A DNA stretch of 49,641 bases from Bacillota bacterium (GTDB lineage Bacteria > Bacillota > Clostridia > Lachnospirales > Lachnospiraceae), in contig JAEWAK010000023.1 of assembly GCA_023391695.1 (NCBI GenBank), positions 1 to 49,641 on the forward strand, in the 5' to 3' direction. The translations under genes were made by a program, and so were the position numbers. Each line of letters opens with the position of its first letter. The first letter of the stretch is position 1. The notes beneath the pieces were generated by a model. The model saw only the letters and a program-made list of their open reading frames with translations. It was not told the origin of the DNA and made no database searches. Positions 16,167-25,300 of this stretch are shown here, one piece after another.

Positions 16167-16970
16167 ATGGATAAGTATCTGTCATTTTTCCGTCTCCGCT
16201 TTTTATACGGATTGCAATACCGGGCGGCAGCCCTGGCAGGAATCGCTACCCAGTTTACCTGGGGTGCATTGGAAATATTAATGTTTCAATCTTTTTATGC
16301 CGCAGATCCCAAGGCATTTCCCATGACCTTTCCCGCCCTTACTTCTTATATATGGATGCAGCAGGCCTTTTTGGCATTATATATGACCTGGTTTCTCGAA
16401 AATGATATATTTGATTCCATCAAAAACGGCAATATAGCCTATGAACTGTGCAGGCCCATAGACCTCTATAACATGTGGTTTACAAGGAGCATGGCAAACC
16501 GCCTGTCAAGGGCCCTCTTAAGGTGTATGCCCATACTGCTGTTTGCCGCCTTTTTACCGGAACCTTACGGTCTTAGCATACCTGAGGATACCAAAGCCTT
16601 TCTGTGGTTTCTGGTAACGATGGTACTGGCATTTCTCGTAGTAATTGCTTTTTGCATGCTGGTCTACATAATAACCTTTTACACCATATCCCCGATGGGA
16701 GTCCGCATGGTAGCGGTCGCTACGGTAGAATTCTTCTCCGGCGCCGTGATCCCCCTGCCTTTCTTCCCGGAAAAGATACAGCGTATATTTGAACTGCTCC
16801 CATTCGGCTCCATGCAAAATGTCCCCTTACGAACCTATACCGGTGACATAACCGGACTGTCCCTCTATAAGGCCATTGTCCTGCAGGTCATCTGGACCTT
16901 CCTTCTGATCCTGGCCGGTAAGCTCCTCATGACAAAAGCCCTGAAAAAAGTCGTAATCCAGGGAGGGTAA
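16167..16970 (+). CDS. ABC-2 type exporter, membrane protein 1
   Basis: A 267-residue integral membrane protein with about six hydrophobic segments, of the COG4587 type that always accompanies the COG4586 ATPase. Typical features are the F-F-R-L-R-F-L-Y-G-L-Q-Y-R-A-A start, the LENDIFDSIKNGNIAYELCR loop near residues 75-95 (the R-P-I-D segment binding the ATPase), and AVIPLPFFPEKIQRIFELLP. The frame is open from 16110, overlapping the ATPase gene, but GGGAGGTGG before ATG 16167 marks the start. It pairs with the protein encoded at 17031 to form the exporter channel. Substrate not deducible. Confidence 0.88.
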   Translation: MDKYLSFFRLRFLYGLQYRAAALAGIATQFTWGALEILMFQSFYAADPKAFPMTFPALTSYIWMQQAFLALYMTWFLENDIFDSIKNGNIAYELCRPIDLYNMWFTRSMANRLSRALLRCMPILLFAAFLPEPYGLSIPEDTKAFLWFLVTMVLAFLVVIAFCMLVYIITFYTISPMGVRMVAVATVEFFSGAVIPLPFFPEKIQRIFELLPFGSMQNVPLRTYTGDITGLSLYKAIVLQVIWTFLLILAGKLLMTKALKKVVIQGG

Positions 16971-17030
16971 AATCCTTAGAATCAATTTCAGACAAAGAGA
17001 AGCAGCAAATAACCAAAGTCAGGAGATCTT

Positions 17031-17807
17031 ATGAAATTATATTTAAAGTATTTTTCCATACATTTAAAAAGCGTATTCCAGTATAAAACATCCTTTCTGC
17101 TAACAACCATCGGACAGTTTTTGGTATCCTTTAATGTATTTTTAGGAGTATTCTTTATGTTCCAGCGGTTCAGTAAAGTAAAAGGATTTACTTACAGTGA
17201 AGTTTTATTCTGCTTTTCCATAGTGTTAATCGAATTTTCCCTGGCGGAATGCTTTGCAAGAGGCTTTGATACCTTTGCATCCACCATAAGCAACGGGGAA
17301 TTCGACCGTATTATGGTAAGGCCGAGAAATGAAATATTCCAGGTATTAGGGAGTAAAGTTGAATTTACCAGAATCGGCCGTATGCTCCAGGCAATCATTA
17401 TGTTTGCGTACGGCATTGTTAAGAGCAATGTGGAATGGACATTAGACAAGGTATTAACGGTACTGTTTATGATAATAGGTGGAACGGTTGTATTTACGGG
17501 GATCTTTATTATCTATGCGGCATTTTGCTTTTTTACCATCGAAGGGCTGGAATTTATGAATATATTCACGGACGGTGCCAGGGAATTCGGTAAATATCCC
17601 GTCAGTATCTACGGAAAAAGGGTATTGCAGATCTGTACCTTTATCGTGCCTTATGCTCTTATCCAGTATTATCCCTTATTGTATATACTGGGGAAAAGCG
17701 GAAACCGGGGATTTATCCTGCTGCCGCTGCTGGCCGGTGTCTTTATAATACCCTGTTATTTATTCTGGAAATTCGGAATAAGACATTATAAATCCACAGG
17801 TTCCTGA
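17031..17807 (+). CDS. ABC-2 type exporter, membrane protein 2
   Basis: A 258-residue integral membrane protein of the COG3694 type, third member of the exporter. About six membrane segments; the loop ARGFDTFASTISNGEFDRIM followed by V-R-P-R-N near residues 78-102 is the family hallmark and parallels the loop of the preceding gene. The C-terminus has VPYALIQYYPLLYILGKSGN. ATG at 17031 is preceded by CAGGAGATCTT. It is separated from the first membrane gene by 60 bases and shares its transcript. A minus-strand terminator and a set of short direct repeats follow. Confidence 0.88.
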   Translation: MKLYLKYFSIHLKSVFQYKTSFLLTTIGQFLVSFNVFLGVFFMFQRFSKVKGFTYSEVLFCFSIVLIEFSLAECFARGFDTFASTISNGEFDRIMVRPRNEIFQVLGSKVEFTRIGRMLQAIIMFAYGIVKSNVEWTLDKVLTVLFMIIGGTVVFTGIFIIYAAFCFFTIEGLEFMNIFTDGAREFGKYPVSIYGKRVLQICTFIVPYALIQYYPLLYILGKSGNRGFILLPLLAGVFIIPCYLFWKFGIRHYKSTGS

Positions 17808-17833
17808 TGAGATTAACCAGAGGGCCAAAAATC

Positions 17834-17909
17834 AGAATCTAACTTATCTTCAGAATCTAGCCCATCTGGAAAAGAATCTAGTTTATCTGAAAAAGAATCT
17901 AGCTTATAT
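17834..17909 (+). repeat. Four short direct repeats after the exporter operon
   Basis: AGAATCTA recurs at 17834, 17852, 17873 and 17894 (spacings 18, 21 and 21), each followed by a Y-rich TTATCT-like tail. The units are degenerate and contain no spacers typical of CRISPR. They probably arose by slippage. Confidence 0.6.
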
Positions 17910-17934
17910 TTTTCAGAAGATTAGTAAAAAGTAT

Positions 17935-17974
17935 GCGCGAATGGCTGCAGGTAAGAGAATGCAGCCACTCGCGC
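17935..17974 (-). terminator. Strong hairpin, terminator for the DUF885 gene
   Basis: A 15-bp stem with one mismatch (GCGCGAATGGCTGCA against TGCAGCCACTCGCGC) closes a 10-base loop. On the minus strand it is followed by CATACTTTTT, so it fits as terminator of the gene ending at 18056. It may also stop read-through from the exporter operon. Confidence 0.6.
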
Positions 17975-18055
17975 GGCTTATTACAAAATTCATGAAATAC
18001 AAACTATATTTTGACCCAAGCCAGGTAAATTTATTTTGAAAATTCCTTTCTTTCT

Positions 18056-19813
18056 TTACCGTCCGGCTTTTTCTACTTTAACCCAGGCATCCAGGCGGTC
18101 AGCTATAATGTCAAACTGGGCCGGGCCGATATCCAGTAAAAATTTATGGAAGTCTTTTAATTCAAACTTATCCCCCAGGGCTTTCTCGGCTGTAGCTTTT
18201 AAGTCCATTATTTCCAGATAACCGATACCGTATTCGGGATACAGGGCAGGTTCTTCCAGCATGGTGGAATACAAGAGTTTTATGGTAGCCGGATCCGTAA
18301 TATATCTTTTTAAATAGGCGGCCGTATCCGTAAGGCCCCAGCCGTCGTAATGTATTCCTATATCCAGGCGGCAGTATAAGGCCATGTTGGCAGCCATGTT
18401 GGCTTCCAGGAAATCAGCCACATCCTCACTGAAACCGGCCAGGTGATAGGAATAATATTCCACGTAGGTTGCCCACCCTTCGGCATAACCTCCGAAACTC
18501 AACAGATTTCTTATGGCCGGCGGTTTTAAGTTCCTGAAATAAACGGACTGGTATAAGTGTCCCGGATACCCTTCATGGGCAATGGTGGTAAAGATCTTGG
18601 ACAGATCGTAATCCGGGTTATTATTTATATAAATGATATTATTGTCATAGCTGTCCAGGGGAGGGATCAAATACATGGCAGGACTTAAATGATCTTCCAG
18701 GGATTTATCCACATATTTAATGGAACATTGTACCTCGGGGCCGGCCGGGAAATCTTTATTAATGGCAGTTTTAAGGTAATCGATAATTTCCGCCGGATCC
18801 GTCAGGGAATAGGATAAATCCATAACCGTGTCATATATCTTCGGATTCTTTGCCATAATGGTATTAAGCTTTAACATATTGCTGCTTAAGGAGGTTTCCA
18901 GCATCTTCTTTAATTCCGGAATTGATCGGGAGGAGCCGGTATTTACCTTTATCAGGTATTCATAGTATTCTTTACCTTTCTCATAATGGCTTAAGCCTTC
19001 CTTGTTAGTGCCGGTTCCCTTTAATTCTTTCAAGGTATCCATTAACAACTCATAAGCGGGGATCACCTTATTCAGTACGGCATCTTTATTCGCGGCCTGG
19101 TAAGCTTTCCTTTCCTTTTTGGTAAGCCCTTCATAATCCGCTATCTTTTGGTTAAATATATCTATAAGATAATTATTTTCCTTGTTATTAATAAATTCCC
19201 TGCATTGGTCCAGGATACTGTCAGCCACTTCGTCGCTCATAAATAAGCCGGCTGCGGATTTATCCCTTTCAAAAGCACAGATTTCCTTAAAATAGTCATA
19301 AACCTGGGGCAATAGTTCCAGATAAGTATCAATATCTTCTTTTTTATAGAAATTATATTCGGCAAGCAGGACGGGAAGCTGTGCCTGTATGCCCGTAGTC
19401 GGTCCCAGGCCTTCGCTGTACTGGATAAAATCCCCCAGAGAAGCTTCCAGTTCCAGGTCTTCCTTTAAAATGTCATAGGAGAGCTTTTGGTCTTTTGTTA
19501 AGGAATCATAATCATATTGTTTTAATACAGCCAGATAATTTTCCGAATCCACTAAGGACCGTTCTATATAATCTTTGGAATAGTGGCCGAAGGTGATTTC
19601 CGGATTTATTATACCGTAATTTTCGGGGTTTGCCAGGGAGTAATTCAGGGTAAGAGTGTCTTTTTGTACTTCCGTCGTAAATATGCGGTCCAAAAAGGCA
19701 TCAAAATCTTCCGTAGGTTCATTTCCTTTGCTGTTTGCAGAACATCCGAGTGTACCAAACAGTAATAGAAACAGCATAAGGATAAATAAGAGAATTTTCT
19801 TTTTCCTTTTCAT
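18056..19813 (-). CDS. DUF885 family lipoprotein, putative metallopeptidase
   Basis: A 585-residue secreted lipoprotein. The signal is basic, then strongly hydrophobic, with lipobox G-T-L-G-C and lipidated C24. The rest is the mostly helical DUF885 domain. The conserved AHEGYPGHLYQ segment carries an H-E-x2-x-x-H zinc-binding motif as in gluzincin-like peptidases, with downstream glutamates in GGYAEGWATYVEYYS as third ligand candidates. Proteins of this family are presumed peptidases at the cell surface; experimental substrates are scarce. The gene is monocistronic on the minus strand, ending in the hairpin at 17935-17974. The ATG follows GAAAGGTTTAGG. Confidence 0.85.
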   Translation of the reverse strand: MKRKKKILLFILMLFLLLFGTLGCSANSKGNEPTEDFDAFLDRIFTTEVQKDTLTLNYSLANPENYGIINPEITFGHYSKDYIERSLVDSENYLAVLKQYDYDSLTKDQKLSYDILKEDLELEASLGDFIQYSEGLGPTTGIQAQLPVLLAEYNFYKKEDIDTYLELLPQVYDYFKEICAFERDKSAAGLFMSDEVADSILDQCREFINNKENNYLIDIFNQKIADYEGLTKKERKAYQAANKDAVLNKVIPAYELLMDTLKELKGTGTNKEGLSHYEKGKEYYEYLIKVNTGSSRSIPELKKMLETSLSSNMLKLNTIMAKNPKIYDTVMDLSYSLTDPAEIIDYLKTAINKDFPAGPEVQCSIKYVDKSLEDHLSPAMYLIPPLDSYDNNIIYINNNPDYDLSKIFTTIAHEGYPGHLYQSVYFRNLKPPAIRNLLSFGGYAEGWATYVEYYSYHLAGFSEDVADFLEANMAANMALYCRLDIGIHYDGWGLTDTAAYLKRYITDPATIKLLYSTMLEEPALYPEYGIGYLEIMDLKATAEKALGDKFELKDFHKFLLDIGPAQFDIIADRLDAWVKVEKAGR

Positions 19814-19974
19814 AATTAACCTAAACCTTTCTTTTGGAGATTACAGAATTTAAACTGCTCTGTATCGTAAATCCGGTTCATATCTTTTTGGTAACTTTTC
19901 TTTTTTAATTAAACTTATGATGTAATTGCAAAAACAATTCGTTAATACTGTTTTTATTTAAAAAAGCTTGGCTC

Positions 19975-20886
19975 TTATTTTAACAGCAGTCCCAAAATCC
20001 AGATAAATATAAAACTGATAATAATCGTTAAATTGGTCAGTGCGCCTACCAGTTTTTTATCAAACTTAAATTCTACGGAATAGGTAATATTCGTCATACT
20101 GATGGGAAGGAGCAGTCCGATTAATACGGTATTACGGAACAGAGGTTCAAAAGGCAGGGTAAAATATAATAGGATGCCTACGGCAAGACCGGTACCATAC
20201 CGGAACAACAGGGCCTTTAGCATACTTTTTACATAACCGCTTTCAAATTTAAAACTTAAATAGATACCAAGCACCAAAAGGGATAAAGGCATATTCGCCC
20301 TTGATAATACGCCGGTAAGGTTAAGGAAAAGCTTTGGATAGGATAATCCTGCGAGATTGAGGATAAGAGTCAGCAGGTAGGCCAGCAGAGGAACGGAACG
20401 GCACATTTTCTTAAACATAACCTTCAAATCGAGCCTGCCGCCCTCGGAGGTATGGTAACTTGCCAGGAAAAAGCATAAACCGAATATGATCAAGGCATTT
20501 CCCATATCCAGCATTCCGAAATACTTAAGTCCCTCCTTTCCCCACAAAGCTTCCACCAGCGGAAAGGCAAACAGTCCGATATTAAAGCCTACGGAGGTCA
20601 TGGAGAGGGCGCCTTTATTTTCAGGCGCTTCATTTTTAAATACGAAGATTCCAAGAAAAGCCACTAGAAAACTGAACAGAATTACGATAAAAGGTATCAG
20701 TATCAGGGAACCGGTTATTTTAATGTCACTGAAGGTATTGATTACCAGAGCAGGTAAGGTTATATTGAAAATAAGCCTGGAGATGCCGTCCCCGTCCTGC
20801 TCCGTTACGAGTTTCAGTCTTTTGGCCGCATAGCCGAGGATAATGATTAATAAAGATAAAACAAATTGTGTATTAGCATTCGTCAA
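19975..20886 (-). CDS. Auxin efflux carrier (AEC) family transporter
   Basis: A membrane carrier of about 303 residues with roughly ten membrane segments. The typical first helix is FVLSLLIIILGYAAKRLKLV, followed by D-G-D-G-I-S-R-L-I-F-N-I-T-L-P-A-L-V with the conserved N and P. Bacterial members export or import small carboxylates such as malate. The frame extends to 21030, but the extra 48 residues do not look like family sequence. A GGAGG at 20896-20900 lies 9 bases before a TTG at 20886 that gives the normal family length, so I prefer the TTG. Substrate unknown. Neighbouring genes give no hint. Confidence 0.85.
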   Translation of the reverse strand: MTNANTQFVLSLLIIILGYAAKRLKLVTEQDGDGISRLIFNITLPALVINTFSDIKITGSLILIPFIVILFSFLVAFLGIFVFKNEAPENKGALSMTSVGFNIGLFAFPLVEALWGKEGLKYFGMLDMGNALIIFGLCFFLASYHTSEGGRLDLKVMFKKMCRSVPLLAYLLTLILNLAGLSYPKLFLNLTGVLSRANMPLSLLVLGIYLSFKFESGYVKSMLKALLFRYGTGLAVGILLYFTLPFEPLFRNTVLIGLLLPISMTNITYSVEFKFDKKLVGALTNLTIIISFIFIWILGLLLK

Positions 20887-21243
20887 GTAAATTGTCCTCC
20901 GAAATGGATAAATTATAGGTATAGTTGTTTTAAGACACATTGAGTTAATTATAGCATAATAATTGGATTCTGCAATGTTAACATAGAAAGCATAGCTCTG
21001 AAAGTTGTTAACCGTTACATAGTGCGGCAACTCGTCCAGTTCTTCCTTACCAGTAATTAGTCATTGTTTTCAATGCAAGCATCCTTATTAAAGATCCGTG
21101 TCATATTTCTGAAATTCCTATAAGTATTAGGGAACAAAATAGAGACAAAGGGACTTTTGAATTATGAGTTATGCAATAATAGAATATTTATACAAACTAA
21201 AGGAAAGAGGATTTCATGCCTTTAGTAAATCATAAATTGGAAT
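20887..21243. other. Intergenic stretch between AEC and XRE genes
   Basis: No gene, RNA fold or repeat that I can support. It should contain the AEC promoter on the minus strand and the end of the XRE transcript. Confidence 0.4.
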
Positions 21244-21870
21244 TTACTTTTGGTCTGTCTTATGAATAACCAGATTGACTACCAAGCCAATTACAATGTA
21301 AATAATCCAGAACAAGGCATATTTTGAAACTGAACCAACTAAAACTGGATATGGTGCTCCTCCTTTTCCTCCAGATAAGAGGTTATAAAAAATGGACAAT
21401 GGAATGAAAGTAAGCACCCACACATTGATAGTCCAAAATGCTTTTTTCGCCCTATCCTTAGTTGCTGTATTCGATACCGTCATCCCTATGCCATAAATCA
21501 TACACCCTATAACAATAAAGATTAGCCCTATGGCAGTTGCAGTTGCGATCTGCTCCTCATACCATACCAGTGCAGCAACAATTAATCCCATGAAATTTAA
21601 TGCCGTTCCCACTATTGTAAAAATACTGGCATTCGGCTTTTCTTTTGCCGGAACAAATTCATTTGGAATGGGTTCAATTCCTTTTAACAAATAATCCGTG
21701 GTGACTTCAAAAAATTCACTCATAAGAATAATTTTTTCTACATCTGGCATACTTTGTTCACTTTCCCATTTGGAAACTGCCTGACGTGAAACACCAATTT
21801 TATCCGCAAGTTCTTCTTGGGAAATTCCCTTTGTTTTTCTTAAATGTTGTATTCTGTCTGCTATATTCAT
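21244..21870 (-). CDS. XRE-family regulator with C-terminal membrane domain
   Basis: A 208-residue protein. Residues 1-65 form a Cro/CI-type helix-turn-helix (KGISQEELADKIGVSRQAVS, then K-W-E-S-E-Q-S-M-P-D-V). After a short linker, four membrane helices follow from about residue 80 to 205. Regulators of this design are common in Clostridia; DNA binding is coupled to a membrane anchor that may sense lipids or envelope stress. The frame opens at 21954, but GAAAGGAG before ATG 21870 and the usual MNIADRI start settle the start. It resembles the plus-strand regulator at 26884 in design. Targets unknown; autoregulation is common. Confidence 0.88.
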   Translation of the reverse strand: MNIADRIQHLRKTKGISQEELADKIGVSRQAVSKWESEQSMPDVEKIILMSEFFEVTTDYLLKGIEPIPNEFVPAKEKPNASIFTIVGTALNFMGLIVAALVWYEEQIATATAIGLIFIVIGCMIYGIGMTVSNTATKDRAKKAFWTINVWVLTFIPLSIFYNLLSGGKGGAPYPVLVGSVSKYALFWIIYIVIGLVVNLVIHKTDQK

Positions 21871-21975
21871 GCTGACACTCCTTTCGTTTTGATAGTGCCA
21901 TATTAGCAAAAACGATAGTTGCAATACTACCAGTTTATATTGGTTATTTGTCAACCAACGGTTGCATCTGATTAC

Positions 21976-22500
21976 TTACAGGTATAAATTCAATAAATCG
22001 CAATCATAATAGTTGCCGTTAATCTTAAAATATTTCTCATAGGTTCCTATCTTTTGAAATCCCAGTTTTTCATATACATGAATTGCCCGGCTATTATCTG
22101 CTTTTACCTCAAGTTCAATTATTTCTATTTCAGCATCCTCCCTGGAAAACCTTATCAATTCATTAAGCATTGCGGTTCCGACGCCGCTGTTCCAATAATC
22201 CCTTCGGACAGAGACAGCTGCCTTACCCCGATGGGCTATTCGTTTTCTCTCAAAACCTGACAGGGTTGCAAGTGATGCGATAATTCCATCAATGAATCCT
22301 AAAAGCATGCAGGATTTATCTGAATTGTTCAAATGATTTATAAAGTTGCTTTCCTGCTCAACAGTCATATTAAATTCATTTTTGCCAAAAAGTAAGTTAT
22401 CACTTTCACCGCCGACTCTGTTTAAATACTCTAAAATTTTTTTTGCATCTTCCGGCTTAGCCTTGGTTATAATAAGTTCCTGTCCGTTCTTTAACCTCAT
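21976..22500 (-). CDS. GNAT-family N-acetyltransferase
   Basis: A 174-residue acetyl-CoA-dependent transferase, cytoplasmic. GNAT motif A is AAVSVRRDYWNSGVGTAMLN (R/Q-x2-G-x-G/A type with G-V-G) and motif B is ELEVKADNSRAIHVYEKLGF with K-I-G-T-Y. The latter ending is typical of RimI/PAT-like proteins, so an amine or peptide N-terminus is a likely acceptor; none can be named. ATG 22500 follows AAAGGAG. The frame continues another 54 codons upstream to 22662 with protein-like sequence but no ribosome site. The T-box promoter of metG begins right there, so I do not include it. Confidence 0.85.
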   Translation of the reverse strand: MRLKNGQELIITKAKPEDAKKILEYLNRVGGESDNLLFGKNEFNMTVEQESNFINHLNNSDKSCMLLGFIDGIIASLATLSGFERKRIAHRGKAAVSVRRDYWNSGVGTAMLNELIRFSREDAEIEIIELEVKADNSRAIHVYEKLGFQKIGTYEKYFKINGNYYDCDLLNLYL

Positions 22501-22655
22501 ATCCAGCTCTCCTTTATGTATTCCTGGATTAATTATTGCATGTATAGGTTGAAAATTCAATGGATATTTGCCAGGAGTGTGACACTCAACGGCTGTTCTT
22601 TCAAATTCAAATAAAAATACTAACGGGTTTGCCCGGATAAATTCCGCATCGTCTG

Positions 22656-22684
22656 TTGACAAAATAATTCCCGCATGCTATTCT
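22656..22684 (+). promoter_or_regulatory. Promoter of the metG T-box transcript
   Basis: A consensus TTGACA (22656-22661) and TATTCT (22679-22684) are spaced 17 bases apart. Transcription would begin near 22691, some 50 bases before the leader's first helix. Confidence 0.7.
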
Positions 22685-22737
22685 AAATTTTAGAAAATAT
22701 GGGCAGACTAACATAATATAAGTCGTTCATCAATAAA

Positions 22738-23012
22738 AAAAGGCTGTGAAAAGAAGAGTAGATAAGGATACCGTGTACAGAGAGCCCGGTAAGGCTGAAA
22801 GAGGGTCACTGGTGAATTGTTGAAGATGGTCTTGGAGCTGCGCACTGAGAGGAATCTTTTCCTTTAGGCTGCGACGGGTGCATCCGTTATTGTGATAAGC
22901 TGTGGAACGTGCAGCTGATAAGGGACTGACTGTGAAGTCAGGCTGAATTAAAGTGGTACCGCGGGATGTTAGCTCTCGTCTTTAAATATAAAAGACGCGG
23001 GCTTTTTTTATC
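22738..23012 (+). ncRNA. T-box leader controlling metG
   Basis: A tRNA-sensing leader. Stem I contains the AGAGAGCC distal element (22781 area) and a plausible ATG (Met) specifier at 22826-22828. The antiterminator holds the conserved AAAGTGGTACCGCG (22950-22963), whose TGGT pairs with an A-CCA tRNA end as expected for tRNA-Met. The competing terminator is AGCTCTCGTCTTT/AAAGACGCGGGCT (22971-23003, two G-U pairs) followed by seven Ts. Uncharged tRNA-Met should stabilise the antiterminator and allow metG expression. The T-box assignment is secure; the exact specifier triplet is inferred. Confidence 0.93.
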
Positions 23013-23168
23013 TCCTGGAAAATCACTTCCTATTGCGTAAAATAGCCCTCTGGGCAGGAGACACACTCATGTGCAGAGAAATATGCCGGCTTTGCCTGGC
23101 GCACTCGGCGTGAGAGTATACGAAAGCATACGCTTTGTTCTCATTATTGAAAGTTAAGGAGGAATCAT

Positions 23169-25151
23169 ATGAGCAAAAAACCATATTACATTACAACTGC
23201 AATTGCATATACATCCGGAAAACCTCATATCGGTAACAGTTATGAAATCGTTTTGGCGGACAGTATAGCAAGATTTAAAAGACAGCAGGGATACGAGGTG
23301 TTTTTTCAGACCGGGACGGATGAACACGGCCAGAAGATTGAAAATAAGGCTTCCGAAACAGGGGTTACACCCAAGGAATTCGTAGATAAAGTAGCCGGGG
23401 ATATCAAAGATATCTGGGATATTATGAACACTTCCTATGATAAATTTATCCGTACTACGGATACGTATCATGAGAAGCAGGTCCAGAAGATTTTTAAAAA
23501 ACTTTATGAAAAAGGAGATATTTATAAGGGCTATTATGAGGGAATGTACTGTACTCCCTGTGAATCCTTCTTTACCGCTTCCCAGTTAGTAGACGGCAAG
23601 TGTCCGGACTGCGGCAGGGAAGTACAGCCTGCGAAGGAAGAAGCATATTTCCTGAAGTTAAGCAATTATACCAACCGCCTCATTGAACACATTAATACCC
23701 ACCCGGAATTCATCCAGCCGGAATCCAGGAAAAATGAAATGATGAACAATTTCCTGATACCGGGCCTTCAGGACCTGTGTGTATCCAGGACGTCCTTTAA
23801 ATGGGGAATTCCGGTAGATTTTGATGACAAGCATGTGGTTTATGTATGGCTGGATGCTTTAAGCAACTACATCACCGGTTTGGGATACGACGTGGACGGC
23901 AATGACGGGGAATTATACAAAAAGTTCTGGCCGGCCGACCTTCACTTGATCGGCAAGGATATTTTACGTTTCCATACCATATACTGGCCGATCATGCTTA
24001 TGGCCCTTGACGTTCCCCTGCCGAAGCGGGTCTTCGGCCATCCCTGGCTGTTACAGGGAGACGGTAAGATGAGCAAATCCAAAGGCAATGTTTTATATGC
24101 GGATGAACTGGTGGATTTCTTCGGAGTGGATGCGGTCCGTTACTTTGTCCTGCATGAAATGCCTTTTGACAATGACGGTGTCATTACCTGGGAACTGATG
24201 GTGGAGAGAATGAATTCCGAACTTGCCAATACCCTGGGTAATCTGGTAAACAGAACCATCTCCATGTCCAATAAATATTTCGGCGGTATTGTAAGTAATG
24301 CCGGTGCGGCAGAACCTGTGGATGAAGAACTGAAAAAGCTGGCCCTGGAGACACCGAAAAAAATAGTTGACAAAATGGAGCATTTAAGAGTAGCGGATGC
24401 CATAACGGAAATCTTTACGCTGTTTAAACGCTGCAACAAATACATCGATGAAACCATGCCCTGGGTATTAGCCAAGGACGAAGAGAAAAAAGGAAGATTG
24501 GAAACCGTGTTATATAATCTGGTGGAAAGTATCTGTATCGGTGCAAGCCTCCTGGATGCTTTTATGCCGGATACTTCCGCTAAAATCCTGGTTCAGTTAA
24601 ATGCAAAAGTAAGATCCATCGAGGAGTTAGACCGTTATGGAGTATACCCTTCCGGCAACAAAGTTACGGAAACACCTGAAATTTTATTTGCCCGTCTGGA
24701 TCTAAAAGAAGTACTTGAAAAGGTGGAAGCCCAAAAAGCAGCGGAAGAAAAAGCAGAAGGACCTTCCGGTAAAGACGGTGAATCGGCAATCAGCGGAGAG
24801 ACCCTTATTGACATACCGGTGAAAGAGGAAATCACTTATGATGATTTTATGAAGCTGCAGTTCCAAGTAGGTGAAATCATTGCCTGTGAAGCGGTTCCCA
24901 AATCCAAGAAACTCCTTTGTTCCCAGGTTAAAATTGGTACCCAGGTAAAACAGATCGTATCGGGTATTAAGGCACATTATTCACCGGCAGAGATGGTGGG
25001 TAAAAAGGTAATGGTACTGGTGAATTTAAAACCCGCCAAGCTGGCTGGAGTGCTTTCCGAGGGTATGCTGTTATGTGCGGAGAATGAAAACGGTGAGCTG
25101 GCACTTATGGTACCGGAGAAAAAAATGCCTGCCGGTGCGGAAATCTGTTGA
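23169..25151 (+). CDS. metG: Methionyl-tRNA synthetase
   Basis: A 660-residue class I aminoacyl-tRNA synthetase that loads methionine onto tRNA-Met in the cytoplasm. The HIGH-like motif PHIGN is at 19-23 and the KMSKS loop at 300-304 (GDGKMSKSKGN). A four-cysteine zinc knuckle comprises C128-x2-C131 and C145-x2-C148. A helical anticodon domain follows, then a low-complexity Ala/Glu/Lys linker around 525-550. The C-terminal dimerising tRNA-binding OB domain spans about 560-660 (FMKLQFQVGEIIACEAVPKS). This matches the two-part Bacillus/Clostridium form. ATG follows AAGGAGGAATCAT. The T-box leader upstream gives control by methionine-tRNA charging. A long bidirectional hairpin ends the transcript. 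Confidence 0.97.
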   Translation: MSKKPYYITTAIAYTSGKPHIGNSYEIVLADSIARFKRQQGYEVFFQTGTDEHGQKIENKASETGVTPKEFVDKVAGDIKDIWDIMNTSYDKFIRTTDTYHEKQVQKIFKKLYEKGDIYKGYYEGMYCTPCESFFTASQLVDGKCPDCGREVQPAKEEAYFLKLSNYTNRLIEHINTHPEFIQPESRKNEMMNNFLIPGLQDLCVSRTSFKWGIPVDFDDKHVVYVWLDALSNYITGLGYDVDGNDGELYKKFWPADLHLIGKDILRFHTIYWPIMLMALDVPLPKRVFGHPWLLQGDGKMSKSKGNVLYADELVDFFGVDAVRYFVLHEMPFDNDGVITWELMVERMNSELANTLGNLVNRTISMSNKYFGGIVSNAGAAEPVDEELKKLALETPKKIVDKMEHLRVADAITEIFTLFKRCNKYIDETMPWVLAKDEEKKGRLETVLYNLVESICIGASLLDAFMPDTSAKILVQLNAKVRSIEELDRYGVYPSGNKVTETPEILFARLDLKEVLEKVEAQKAAEEKAEGPSGKDGESAISGETLIDIPVKEEITYDDFMKLQFQVGEIIACEAVPKSKKLLCSQVKIGTQVKQIVSGIKAHYSPAEMVGKKVMVLVNLKPAKLAGVLSEGMLLCAENENGELALMVPEKKMPAGAEIC

Positions 25152-25217
25152 TTTATGGCTTTAGAGCAGGTGGTTGCAAGCTATACCGGATAGGAATGTG
25201 TCGTTATAGGAATTGAT

Positions 25218-25297
25218 TAAAAACCTGTCATAAACTTATTTTTAATTTTTTAACTGTTAATAGAAAAAATTAAAAATATTTTTTATGACAGGTTTTT
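25218..25297. terminator. Bidirectional terminator between metG and cotJC
   Basis: A-run plus AAACCTGTCATAAA on the left is complementary to TTTATGACAGGTTT plus T-run on the right. An inner A/T stem (ATTTTTAATTTTTT with AAAAAATTAAAAAT) lengthens the hairpin. It works for both converging genes. Confidence 0.85.
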
Positions 25298-25300
25298 TCC

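Noticed and set aside
17834..17909. Evenly spaced direct repeats looking like a tiny CRISPR array
   Set aside because: Units are only about 8 conserved bases at 18-21 base spacing, without unique spacers of constant length and without cas genes.
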